Of a stretch of 23,248 bases of DNA, positions 5,700-13,758 are shown in pieces. Location: positions 1-23,248 of the forward strand of contig CAYULH010000084.1 in assembly GCA_964445645.1 (NCBI GenBank), given 5' to 3'. The translations under genes and the position numbers were made by a program. Below the pieces are notes generated by a model. It was not told where the DNA came from, made no database searches, and saw only the letters and a list, made by a program, of their open reading frames with translations. How positions within the stretch are numbered: the stretch's first letter is position 1; the number at the start of each line of letters is the position of its first letter. This stretch comes from Aureispira sp964445645. Lineage in GTDB: Bacteria > Bacteroidota > Bacteroidia > Chitinophagales > Saprospiraceae.

Positions 5700-7505
5700 A
5701 TGAACCATATACTTTCTATTTTTTGTTGGTTGATAATAATTGCCCAAGCAACAGCACAGACAGATTCCACCAAGAGCAAGCCCCTTTCGCCTGTCAAAAT
5801 CATGAAGGAAACCAGCTACGCCTATGGCTATAGTTTTGCATCTGATTTGACGGAGAATGATAATTTTGAAGATATAGAAAGAACAAGCACAGAAGTCCTA
5901 AAAGGGCTTAAGGATGGTTTACAGCCCGATTCGGCCAAGCTGGCAACCATTGTAGAGGGCTTGATAAAACGTTTGGACAATCCCGATACCTCGGCTGCTA
6001 AGAATTTGGCTCAAGCCCAACAAACAGCCTACAACTTGGGTTACAATGCACTAGGCAATTTGGTTTCTTTGTTAGAATTAGAAAACAAAGACCTGCATTA
6101 TCCCTCCATCAAGAAAGGCTATTTGGATTTTGTACGAGGCAAAAAGCCCAAAATAACAATTAAGCAACAGCGAAAACGCCTAGCAGCTTTCTTTGAAGAA
6201 AAACAAGCCCTAGCAGAACAAAAGGCCAAGGAACGCCGCGAAAAACAAGCCGTAGAAAATTTGGCTCAAGCCAAAGCTTTCTTGGCCGAAAATGGCAAAA
6301 AATCAGGCGTTCAAACCACTGCTTCAGGGCTGCAATACCAAATTATCAAACAAGGAACAGGAGAACAAGCTTCACTCAACAGCACCGTATCTGTACATTA
6401 TACAGGCACTTTTATTAATGGGAAGGTCTTTGACAGCTCCATAGAAAGGGGCGAACCCGCAAGTTTTGACTTGTCGGAAGTCATTGAGGGTTGGCAAGAA
6501 GGCATTGCATTGATGCAAGTAGGAGCGCGCTACCGCCTGTTTATTCCGCCATCCTTGGCCTATGGCACGGCGGGGCCAGACATTATCCCTCCCAATTCTT
6601 TGTTGATTTTTGAGGTAGAATTGTTAGAAGTGACCCAAAAAACGGGGCCAGGTACTTCCTCCAGCAAAATGAGTTATGCTTATGGCTACACCGTAGGCGA
6701 AGCCTTATTGGATTTGAATTTTACAGCAGCCGAAACCAATGTAAAGCAATTTGTTCAAGGCTTTGCCAAGGGATTTGATGCCAATGCTGCCACAATCCAA
6801 GAGGTAGAAGAAATGCTTAGAACAAGAATTGCCTCCAACATGCCTTCACCCAACCAAGAAGCTGCCCATAAAATAGCCAATGGCATTGGTTACACCTCAT
6901 CGGCTGGCTTGGTACAGCAAATAGATGCCCGTTCGGCCGAGTTTGATTATGCCACCTTGGCCGAGGGCTACAGCGCTGCCCTACAGCAGCAAGAACCCAT
7001 GTACAATCCAGAAGACATGGCCAAATCCTTGGATGATTATGCCAATGCCAAGATAAAAACTCGTAGAGCACAGCAAGCCCCAGCTCCAGCCCCAAAGGAC
7101 AACAAGGCAGAAGCGGCCAAAAATCGAGAAAAAGGCACGCAATTCTTAGCCCAAAACGCCCAAAAAGAAGGCGTGATAAGCCTGCCCAGTGGCTTGCAGT
7201 ATGAGGTAATCCAAGCAGGCACGGGGCTACAGCCAACCCTCAACAGCAAAGTCACTACCCACTATGTGGGCCAATTGCTAGATGGAACTGTCTTTGACAG
7301 TTCCGTAGAGCGTGGTCAACCCGCCAGTTTTCCGCTCAAAGCCGTCATCAAGGGCTGGCAAGAGGGCATTCCCCTCATGAAAAAAGGGGCGAAGTATCGC
7401 TTTTTTATCCCAGCCGATTTGGCTTATGGCGATCGCCAAATGGGCGGCACGATCCCTGCAGGTTCTACCTTGATTTTTGAGGTAGAATTATTGGAAGTCG
7501 ATTAG
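5700..7505 (+). CDS. Secreted FKBP-type isomerase with two complete FKBP_N + FKBP modules
   Basis: A 601-residue exported prolyl isomerase with a duplicated whole protein. Signal peptide 1-19 (ATA-Q). Module 1: FKBP_N from SYAYGYS (~39-170), then a Lys/Glu/Ala-rich helix, then FKBP from SGLQY (209). Module 2: FKBP_N from SYAYGYT (325), a Pro/Ala linker, then FKBP from SGLQY (497). Both catalytic domains keep VFDSS, GWQEGI and LAYG, but read HYTG and HYVG where the other local paralogues have HYHG, so this gene belongs to an older branch. The frame is open back to a TTG at 5673; the ATG at 5700 gives a normal signal peptide and is preferred. FKBP_N domains dimerise in known relatives, so this chain could form an internal pseudo-dimer. 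Confidence 0.92.
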   Translation: MNHILSIFCWLIIIAQATAQTDSTKSKPLSPVKIMKETSYAYGYSFASDLTENDNFEDIERTSTEVLKGLKDGLQPDSAKLATIVEGLIKRLDNPDTSAAKNLAQAQQTAYNLGYNALGNLVSLLELENKDLHYPSIKKGYLDFVRGKKPKITIKQQRKRLAAFFEEKQALAEQKAKERREKQAVENLAQAKAFLAENGKKSGVQTTASGLQYQIIKQGTGEQASLNSTVSVHYTGTFINGKVFDSSIERGEPASFDLSEVIEGWQEGIALMQVGARYRLFIPPSLAYGTAGPDIIPPNSLLIFEVELLEVTQKTGPGTSSSKMSYAYGYTVGEALLDLNFTAAETNVKQFVQGFAKGFDANAATIQEVEEMLRTRIASNMPSPNQEAAHKIANGIGYTSSAGLVQQIDARSAEFDYATLAEGYSAALQQQEPMYNPEDMAKSLDDYANAKIKTRRAQQAPAPAPKDNKAEAAKNREKGTQFLAQNAQKEGVISLPSGLQYEVIQAGTGLQPTLNSKVTTHYVGQLLDGTVFDSSVERGQPASFPLKAVIKGWQEGIPLMKKGAKYRFFIPADLAYGDRQMGGTIPAGSTLIFEVELLEVD

Positions 7506-7573
7506 TGTATGGCGCAATAGCATTGCACCATACCTATCTAGGCAAACATCAACATCATCAAAAACAACACAAC

Positions 7574-8152
7574 ATGCTCCAAAGTAAATACTACACTGAG
7601 GAAGATCTAAAAGATTTTGGGTTCAAATCCTTAGGCAAGAATGTTAGAATTTCTAGTGATGCCAGAATTTATGGCCAAGAGAATATTTCTATTGGTAACA
7701 ACGTCCGCATAGACGACTTTACCATTTTATCGGCTGTGAATGGACACATTAATATTGGCAATTATGTCTTTATAGCCAGAAATTCCCATTTGAGCGGCTT
7801 TTATGGCATTGACCTACATGATTTTAGTAGCATGGCGGCCAACGTAGTCATCTACAGTGCTTCTGATGATTACAGTGGCGATTACCTCACTGCTCAAGCC
7901 ATTCCCCAAAAATATACCGCCCATATTGGCGGCCCCGTGGTGGTGGGCAAGCACGTCATTATTGGAGCCAATTCGACCATCATGGGCCCCTGCACTATAG
8001 GCGAGGGCTGCAGCCTAGGCAGTATGACCTTTGCCCAAAAGGAATTGGCCCCTTGGGGCATTTATGTCGGCATCCCATGCCGCCGCCTAAAAGAACGCAA
8101 AAAAGGCTTATTAGAATTAGAACAACAATTCTTAAAGGATTTAGAAAAATAA
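7574..8152 (+). CDS. Hexapeptide-repeat (left-handed beta-helix) acyltransferase
   Basis: A 192-residue member of the LbetaH acyltransferase family, whose members transfer acetyl or other acyl groups from CoA to sugars or similar acceptors. Hexapeptide repeats with I/V-G spacing run from ~20 to 170: ISIGNNVRI, INIGNYVFI, HIGGPVVVGKHVIIGANSTI, CTIGEGCSLGSM. A loop at ~95-115 interrupts the helix, as in LacA/NodL-type enzymes, and the C-terminus is a charged helix. The frame is open to a GTG at 7505 overlapping the previous stop, but that adds a His-rich non-conserved stretch; the ATG at 7574 fits the family. The acceptor is unknown; surface polysaccharide modification is plausible. It is cytoplasmic. 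Confidence 0.85.
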   Translation: MLQSKYYTEEDLKDFGFKSLGKNVRISSDARIYGQENISIGNNVRIDDFTILSAVNGHINIGNYVFIARNSHLSGFYGIDLHDFSSMAANVVIYSASDDYSGDYLTAQAIPQKYTAHIGGPVVVGKHVIIGANSTIMGPCTIGEGCSLGSMTFAQKELAPWGIYVGIPCRRLKERKKGLLELEQQFLKDLEK

Positions 8153-8240
8153 AGGTGGTACTACACCCTTCTTCTATATTTTGTTGGGCATTGGTCGAAA
8201 AAGCAAGCAGAAACCACAATAAAATAGTATATTTTACCAT
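8152..8240 (-). pseudogene. Possible 5' remnant of a secreted-protein gene
   Basis: From the ATG at 8240 the minus strand reads a convincing Bacteroidota signal peptide (MVKYTILLWFLLAFSTNAQQ) and about nine more residues. It then runs without a stop into the antisense of the acyltransferase gene, where it cannot be real. A minus-strand TATTTTTG lies about 95 bp upstream. This may be the stump of a gene whose 3' part was lost, or chance. Low confidence. Confidence 0.3.
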
Positions 8241-8401
8241 AATTAGGGTAGTTGTGAGGAAGGAGCAAGGGAGGGCAGATTTGTGATAGTGCTGTAGGAG
8301 TAGCATCTTTTTTGGTAAGACGTAATTGCATCCTACAAAAATACAAAACTGCATTTTGCAGTGAATTGATTTTTATTATCATTTAAATTTATAATAAAAG
8401 A

Positions 8402-10321
8402 ATGAGGAAACAATGGAATTTAGTACTGTTGCTTTGCTGTAGTGTATGGAGTTACACCATAGCACAGTCGGATCGCTGGCAGCAGCGTGTATCGTATGAA
8501 ATGGATATAGTGGTGGATGCAGAAGCGCACCAATTGGAGGGCAAGCAGAAATTGACGTATTACAACAATTCACCTGATGATTTGAAACGGGTGTTTTATC
8601 ATTTGTATTTTAATGCTTTTCAGCCCAATAGTATGATGGATGTGCGTTCTAGAACCATCCAAGATGCCGATTCTCGGGTGGGCGGCCGTATTTTGGATTT
8701 GAAAAAGGATGAAATTGGCTATCACAACATCAAATCCTTGCGCCACAATGGCAAGGATGTAAAATTTGAAGTAGTAGGCACCATCTTAGAAGTAGCCTTG
8801 GATGAACCTATTGGAGCAGGCGATAGTGCTGTTTTTGAAATGGAATTCAACAGTCAAGTGCCGTTGCAAATTCGTCGTTCTGGTTGGAATAGTGCCGAGG
8901 GCATTGAATTGTCCATGACCCAATGGTACCCCAAAATGGCCGAATATGATTACCAAGGTTGGCACGCCAACCCCTATATTGGGCGCGAGTTTTATGGTAT
9001 TTGGGGCGATTATGCCGTGAATATTACCATTGATAAGGATTATACCATTGGTGGAACGGGTATTTTGCAAAATCCCAACGAAATTGGACATGGCTACGAG
9101 GATGTAGGGCAGAAGGTTGATCATTCTGATAAAGAAAATTTGACTTGGAAATTTGTGGCTAAGAATGTACATGATTTTGCTTGGGCGGCCGATCCCGATT
9201 ATATCCACGATATTCAGGAAGTGGAAGAGGGCTTTGTCTTGCATTTTATTTATCAAGATGATGAAAACTACAAGGAGGTTTGGCAAAAAGCACAACGCAA
9301 AGCGGTGCAGGCGTTTAAGTTTATTCAGCAAAAATATGGCGACTATCCTTATGGGCAGTATACCATTATTCAGGGAGGCGATGGCGGAATGGAATATCCT
9401 ATGGCAACCTTGGTGACGGGCAAGCGCAATTTTGGTTCTTTGGTGGGGGTAATTATCCATGAGGCCATGCACACTTGGTACCAGATGTTGTTGGGTTCTA
9501 ATGAGAGCTTGTATGCTTGGATGGACGAAGGGTTTACCTCTTATGCTTCTAATGTAGTGCGAGCACATTTATTCAACAGTCGTGGTTCTTTCCCTCATGA
9601 TGGTTCTTACAAGGGCTATGAATATCTAGCCAAAAGTGGGGCAGAGGAACCCATGTCGACTCATGCCGACCACTTCAATACTAATTTTGCTTATGGGCAA
9701 GCGGCTTACTCCAAGGGAGCGGTGTTTTTGGGGCAGTTGAACTATATTATTGGTGAAACAGTATTTGACAAAGCCATGCTTAGATATTATGATGAGTGGC
9801 GATTTAAGCACCCCAATCCCAATGATTTTATCCGTGTAATGGAAAAAGAATCAGGTTTGGAATTGGATTGGTACAAGGAGTATTGGGTCAATACTACCAA
9901 TACCGTAGATTATGCGATTGCAGATGTGGTCAAAGGCAACAAAGAATCGGCTGATACCACAGTGGTTAAATCGAAAGAGCGACAATATTACCTTGCCAGT
10001 GGCAAGCGTGACCGCAAGGGAACCACTATTTATTTGGAGCGCAAAGGCAAAATGCCCATGCCCTTGGATATTGTAGTGACCTACAAAAAAGGCAAACTAA
10101 CTCAGCTTATTACCTACAATATTCCTTTGGAAATTATGCGGGGGCATAAGCAGGACGAAATGAAAAATGGCAACCAGACTGTAATGCCTGATTGGAAATG
10201 GACACATCCTGTGTATGAATTGAATATTCCCATCAAGTACAATGATATAGAGAAGATTGAAATTGATCCTTCGCTACGTTTAGCAGATATTGATAGAGAT
10301 AACAATACTTGGGAGAAATAA
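8402..10321 (+). CDS. M1-family zinc metallopeptidase (aminopeptidase N-like), secreted
   Basis: A 639-residue exported zinc peptidase of family M1 that trims N-terminal residues from peptides. Signal peptide 1-21 (TIA-Q). An N-terminal beta domain (~30-230) precedes the catalytic domain. The exopeptidase motif is GGMEYP (328-333), a variant of GAMEN with Tyr for Asn. The zinc site is HEAMH (353-357) with the third ligand Glu376 in MDEGFT, 18 residues after the second His. It is shorter than classic ~870-residue aminopeptidase N because the large C-terminal helical domain is absent, as in many short Bacteroidota M1 peptidases. Likely role is peptide degradation in the periplasm or at the surface. 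It converges with the next gene over a perfect palindrome. Confidence 0.93.
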   Translation: MRKQWNLVLLLCCSVWSYTIAQSDRWQQRVSYEMDIVVDAEAHQLEGKQKLTYYNNSPDDLKRVFYHLYFNAFQPNSMMDVRSRTIQDADSRVGGRILDLKKDEIGYHNIKSLRHNGKDVKFEVVGTILEVALDEPIGAGDSAVFEMEFNSQVPLQIRRSGWNSAEGIELSMTQWYPKMAEYDYQGWHANPYIGREFYGIWGDYAVNITIDKDYTIGGTGILQNPNEIGHGYEDVGQKVDHSDKENLTWKFVAKNVHDFAWAADPDYIHDIQEVEEGFVLHFIYQDDENYKEVWQKAQRKAVQAFKFIQQKYGDYPYGQYTIIQGGDGGMEYPMATLVTGKRNFGSLVGVIIHEAMHTWYQMLLGSNESLYAWMDEGFTSYASNVVRAHLFNSRGSFPHDGSYKGYEYLAKSGAEEPMSTHADHFNTNFAYGQAAYSKGAVFLGQLNYIIGETVFDKAMLRYYDEWRFKHPNPNDFIRVMEKESGLELDWYKEYWVNTTNTVDYAIADVVKGNKESADTTVVKSKERQYYLASGKRDRKGTTIYLERKGKMPMPLDIVVTYKKGKLTQLITYNIPLEIMRGHKQDEMKNGNQTVMPDWKWTHPVYELNIPIKYNDIEKIEIDPSLRLADIDRDNNTWEK

Positions 10322-10337
10322 ATAATAATGGGGTATA

Positions 10338-10375
10338 ATTTAGTAAGGACACAAGATCTTGTGTCCTTACTAAAT
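10338..10375. terminator. Perfect 38-bp palindrome, bidirectional terminator
   Basis: The 38 bases are exactly self-complementary, centred on agatct, with attta at one end and taaat at the other. It lies 17 bp after the stop of the M1 gene and covers the last two codons (10370-10375) of the converging DUF1624 gene. Perfect symmetry suits termination from both sides, though no long T run follows on either strand. Confidence 0.7.
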
Positions 10376-11518
10376 CATACGCCAAAGCGAATCATTGGGC
10401 TTACTCTTCTTAAAGGCCAAGAAACGTTTGCAAATAAAATACAGTGGTATTAAACCAAGAACCCAACAAACATACATCACCTCAATAGCACATCCCGAAC
10501 GAAAGGCTGCCCCCATAAAGGCATACCAATACAAGTGGGCAATGTAAAAGAACATGGCGGTTTGTCCAAAAACCTTAATAGGATGAACCAATGTAGTGCC
10601 TGCCAAGCGAGAAAACACAAAGAGCAACACCAAATTGATGCCACAGGTAATGAGGGCAAAAGCCAAGCTAGGCGGATATTTGACCAAGGTGAAAAAGTTA
10701 ATCCAATTGTCGTTATCAGCAATCGCAAAGTTGCCCCATTCCAGCATTCTCAAACCCACAAAAGAAGCCATAAAAAGCAAGCCTGTTAGGAGCGAAATAG
10801 TATAGATTTGTGCTGGTTTTTGTTGTAATAATTGTGCCCAAAGCATCCCAAATGTGGTAATGCCCAACCACGGAATAATAGGATAAAGCACCATCGCCCC
10901 CGGAGATTTGCCCGGTACCAACAATAGATGTTCCAAAACATGAAAAGCTTCATTGGGATTGGAATGGCTAATATACCACCAAGATAAGATAAAACTTCCT
11001 GTGGTGATGCTCAATAATTGCCATGCTTTTAAACGCCACAAAAAACCTCCAATTATCATACAAAGCCCCAAACCATACAACACCGAAGTAGGAATAAGGA
11101 AATAACTGCCTGCCATCCCCGGCATAGAAGGAGCTGCCGCAGCAGGATCGGGATTTTTTAGCACTATGCTAATGGCCCAAGCAGGAAATTCTAAAAAAAA
11201 CATCAGCAATAGGATGATTGCCCCACGCTTTAGGAAATAGCGGCGAATCTGTGCCGTAGACCAATCGGATTGCAGGCGTTTTTGGGCAAATAGAAAAATG
11301 CTCATGCCCATCAAAAAGAAAAAACCGGGCGCACACAAATGGCTCAAAAAACGGGTCAGCCACCAGCCCAAATCGGGATAGCCCTTAAATTCCACCCCCC
11401 ACAATTCACTAAAATGTACCCGCCCAATCATGGCACTAGCATGATCCAAGGCCATTAATAGCATAATAAATCCACGCAATAAATCAATACTATCGGTTCT
11501 GGCAGTGTTGGCAGTCAT
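10370..11518 (-). CDS. DUF1624 / HGSNAT-like multipass membrane acyltransferase
   Basis: A 382-residue integral membrane protein of the DUF1624 family, related to the catalytic domain of heparan-alpha-glucosaminide N-acetyltransferase and to YeiB-like proteins. The N-terminus has the family signature DSIDLLRGFIMLLMALDHAS, with the His that these families use in catalysis, followed by LSHLCAPGFFFLMGMS. About ten hydrophobic segments alternate with short loops, ending in a positively charged cytoplasmic tail (CKRFLAFKKSK). The frame extends to 11599, but the ATG at 11518 starts just before the conserved motif and is preferred. Acceptor unknown; a sugar of the envelope is plausible. It is divergent from the secreted pair that follows. 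Confidence 0.85.
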   Translation of the reverse strand: MTANTARTDSIDLLRGFIMLLMALDHASAMIGRVHFSELWGVEFKGYPDLGWWLTRFLSHLCAPGFFFLMGMSIFLFAQKRLQSDWSTAQIRRYFLKRGAIILLLMFFLEFPAWAISIVLKNPDPAAAAPSMPGMAGSYFLIPTSVLYGLGLCMIIGGFLWRLKAWQLLSITTGSFILSWWYISHSNPNEAFHVLEHLLLVPGKSPGAMVLYPIIPWLGITTFGMLWAQLLQQKPAQIYTISLLTGLLFMASFVGLRMLEWGNFAIADNDNWINFFTLVKYPPSLAFALITCGINLVLLFVFSRLAGTTLVHPIKVFGQTAMFFYIAHLYWYAFMGAAFRSGCAIEVMYVCWVLGLIPLYFICKRFLAFKKSKPNDSLWRMI

Positions 11519-11834
11519 TGGATGAAGGTTGTTGGGGAATGATAAATAGTGAAGCCGAATTATAACAAAATTAAAAGACCTTTTCCAAAGTACAAGCATC
11601 TAGCGTTGTTTATTTTTGGAGCTGAGGAGCTTATTGTTATATGGATAATAATGTAATAAAAGTAGATTAGGAAGTTGAAAAGGTCGATTCGGAAGTTAAG
11701 ACATAAAAAAGAAGTTATTTATTGACATTTTTGATTTGAAGGTAGTAATTTGGTAAATTTTATATTTTAAAAATAGTTTATAAAATAAAACAAGTGCTGC
11801 CAATAATTTTTAATGAATAACCTAAATTATTAAA
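11519..11834. other. Divergent intergenic region
   Basis: Separates the minus-strand DUF1624 gene from the plus-strand secreted pair. It is A+T-rich and has no credible gene. It contains the candidate promoter at 11722-11752 and the inverted repeat aataattt (11802-11809) / aaattatt (11824-11831) directly before the ATG at 11835. Confidence 0.65.
11722..11752 (+). promoter_or_regulatory. Candidate promoter for the secreted tandem pair
   Basis: TTG at 11722-11724 and TAATTTG at 11746-11752 are separated by 21 bp, resembling the Bacteroidota TTG / TAnnTTTG pair with one base missing in the second box. It lies 80 bp before the start codon. Confidence 0.35.
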
Positions 11835-12689
11835 ATGAAATACTTGATCTTCATTGCATCCCTACTTACGTCCCTAAGTTTACATGCCCAACAATTAATT
11901 CAGAATGGTAATTTTGAGGCTGGCCCCCCTCAATTTGGTACTAGTTCCTTGTTTGTCGCCAACGGTGTACCCAATTGGAAAGCCTCTCATGGTGGGCCGG
12001 ACATTCATACGGTTAATGGGAACCAATCTGCTAATTTAGATACGGGTTCGGGTATTTACACGGCGTGCAATTTTGAGGCCGGCAAAACCTATCGTGTGCA
12101 ATTCCGCAGAGCACACCACTCCGATCTTTTTGTAAAAGCAGCCAATGGTTTGACCCCCAATAATGCTTCACAGCCCAATCCATTTCAGAGCCAGATCATT
12201 AAGCACATTCCTGTGAATTCTGCTAACTATAATGGTGTATTGGATTATGTTTATTTTACTCCTAGCCAAAACTTTTCACAACTTTGGATTTACAATACTG
12301 TATCCAATTCTACTCTACAAGGTGCTTTGATGGATGATATATCTGTGGTACAATGTGGAGGCTACAGTGCCGATTTTACTCAAACCGCTTGCAAATTGTA
12401 TAGAATGACAGAAATCAATTGCTCAAATAATGATGTATTTACCACTCAAAACCTTTGGGAGGTGTATGAATCTGATAATGCAATTGTAGCCCCCTCAGGC
12501 ACTCCAATAGCAGTCGCTACAGGCAACGACCCACATATTACAGTTTCTGCTACCAAACGTTATTTATTGGTGCGTCATATTGTAAACAACAGTGGTTGTA
12601 CTGCTGCTGTAAAAACATCCCTGATTGATAGAACCTACCTTAGTCGTTGTACCGCAAATACAATTCCAGACCCTGTTAGCGAATATTAG
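11835..12689 (+). CDS. Secreted Cys-containing protein, tandem paralogue 1 (unrecognised family)
   Basis: Product of 284 residues; function not recognised. Signal peptide 1-18 (LHA-QQ). Residues ~20-175 begin LIQNGNFEAG and include VPNWKASHGGPD, CNFEAGKTYRVQF and SQLWIYNT, the layout of DUF642 or CBM-like galactose-binding sandwiches (NGNFE, P-W, aromatic strands, VDDI-like end). Residues ~175-284 form a second domain with paired cysteines (QCGGYSADFTQTACK, NCSNND, NNSGCTA, SRC) and LWEVYES. It has no membrane anchor or recognisable sorting tail. A plausible role is a surface or secreted carbohydrate-binding or adhesive protein; this is an inference. It is duplicated in the next gene and ends one base before a terminator. 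Confidence 0.8.
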   Translation: MKYLIFIASLLTSLSLHAQQLIQNGNFEAGPPQFGTSSLFVANGVPNWKASHGGPDIHTVNGNQSANLDTGSGIYTACNFEAGKTYRVQFRRAHHSDLFVKAANGLTPNNASQPNPFQSQIIKHIPVNSANYNGVLDYVYFTPSQNFSQLWIYNTVSNSTLQGALMDDISVVQCGGYSADFTQTACKLYRMTEINCSNNDVFTTQNLWEVYESDNAIVAPSGTPIAVATGNDPHITVSATKRYLLVRHIVNNSGCTAAVKTSLIDRTYLSRCTANTIPDPVSEY

Positions 12690-12712
12690 AGCATTGAAAG
12701 CAGTGCTTTTTT
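12690..12712 (+). terminator. Terminator between the tandem secreted genes
   Basis: agcattg (12690-12696) pairs with cagtgct (12701-12707) with one G-U pair around a 4-base loop, followed by five T. Only 24 bp separate it from the next ATG, so the second copy depends on read-through or on a promoter inside the first gene. Confidence 0.6.
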
Positions 12713-12736
12713 AATGAATATTTTAAATTATTAATA

Positions 12737-13573
12737 ATGAAATACTTGATCTTCATTGCATCCCTACTTACATCCCTAAGTTTACATGCCCAACAATTAA
12801 TTCAGAATGGTAATTTTGAGGCTGGTTCTGGCCAAACTAGTTCTACCTCTTTGTTTGCAACCAATGGAGTGCCTCACTGGAAAGCCTCTCATGGAGGGCC
12901 AGATCTTTATACCGTTAATGGCAATCAGTATGCTTTTTTTGATGACCCTGCTGGTATTTACACCAGTTGCAATTTTGAGGCCGGCAAAACCTATCGCATC
13001 CAATTTAAAAGAGGCACCAATGCCAACCTTTACATCAAGGCAGCTAATGGCCTAACACCTAACAATGCTTCCTTGCCAACGGTTTCAAGTCAACTTATCA
13101 AGCATTTTCCCTTGTCTGGATCTTTTCCATATACATCCGACTATCTTTATTTTACCCCTAGCCAAAATTACTCCCAGCTTTGGATTTATAATACAGCAGC
13201 AGCAGCACCAAGCATTACAGCTTTAGTAGACGACATATCGGTATTACAATGTGGTGGCTACAGTGCCGATTTTACTCAAACTGCTTGCAAAGAGAATGGA
13301 CAAACCAAGGTAACTTGTAGCAATAATGATGTATTTACCACACAGAATCTTTGGGAGGTGTATGAATCTGATACCGCCCCTGTAACGGCCACGGGTAGTC
13401 CTGTAGCCGTAGCTACTGGCAATGATCCTGTTATTATAGTTTCTACGGCCAAGCGTTATTTATTGGTGCGTCATATTGTAAACAATAGTGGCTGTACCGC
13501 CGATGTAAAAACTGCCGTTATTGATCGCAATATTGTTATTCGTTGTGGGGTCAATAATGATGCTAAAAAATAA
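12737..13573 (+). CDS. Secreted Cys-containing protein, tandem paralogue 2
   Basis: Product of 278 residues, collinear with the gene at 11835: the same signal peptide, NGNFEAG sandwich-like domain and C-terminal cysteine domain. The first 89 coding bases differ from the neighbour at one position, and the leader before the ATG (taatgaata, then taaattatta) is also shared. The middle is clearly diverged (for example LFATNGVPHWKASHGGPDLYTVNGNQYAFFDD), with three or four short insertions or deletions. This is a tandem duplication whose mature parts have drifted while the export signal stayed the same. Function is unknown; binding to two related ligands is a guess. Confidence 0.8.
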   Translation: MKYLIFIASLLTSLSLHAQQLIQNGNFEAGSGQTSSTSLFATNGVPHWKASHGGPDLYTVNGNQYAFFDDPAGIYTSCNFEAGKTYRIQFKRGTNANLYIKAANGLTPNNASLPTVSSQLIKHFPLSGSFPYTSDYLYFTPSQNYSQLWIYNTAAAAPSITALVDDISVLQCGGYSADFTQTACKENGQTKVTCSNNDVFTTQNLWEVYESDTAPVTATGSPVAVATGNDPVIIVSTAKRYLLVRHIVNNSGCTADVKTAVIDRNIVIRCGVNNDAKK

Positions 13574-13601
13574 AAGAACACTACTATACTCTAAGAGGAG
13601 G

Positions 13602-13640
13602 GAGGTTGTCAAACATGTTTTGGCAACCTCTTGTTATTAG
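13602..13640 (+). terminator. Hairpin after the secreted pair
   Basis: gaggttgtcaa (13602-13612) pairs with ttggcaacctc (13620-13630) with one G-U pair and a 7-base loop, followed by ttgttatt. The T tail is weak, but the stem is long. Confidence 0.6.
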
Positions 13641-13650
13641 ACAAAAAACA

Positions 13651-13758
13651 ATGAAAAATACATTGCAAGCAGGACTGGCACTTTTGTTGGTATATACAGG
13701 ATGTAAACATAGAATAACACCCATTCACAGTGTTCAAAAAAAACAGAGTGTATCATGA
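13651..13758 (+). CDS. Very small lipoprotein (35 residues)
   Basis: Reads MKNTLQAGLALLLVYTGC followed by 17 residues rich in Lys, His and Gln. It has a short charged start, a hydrophobic core and a lipobox-like YTGC with Cys18, so it would be a lipidated peptide of about 18 residues after processing. Its TGA stop overlaps the ATG of the next gene as ATGA (13755-13758), the usual sign of translational coupling, which makes it more credible than an ordinary short frame. The function is not recognised. It could be an entericidin-like small lipoprotein or a partner of the next protein. Confidence 0.6.
   Translation: MKNTLQAGLALLLVYTGCKHRITPIHSVQKKQSVS

Noticed and set aside
7505..7573. GTG start for the acyltransferase overlapping the previous stop
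   Set aside because: It adds a His/Gln-rich stretch that does not fit the family. The ATG at 7574 gives the usual beginning.
8348..8362. Small palindrome actgca-ttt-tgcagt before the M1 gene as an operator
   Set aside because: Arms of 6 bp are expected by chance in A+T-rich DNA, and no second copy or promoter overlap supports it.
8786..9568. 260-codon minus-strand frame opposite the M1 peptidase
   Set aside because: It covers the catalytic region of a clear M1 enzyme in antisense. The translation shows no domain or export signal.
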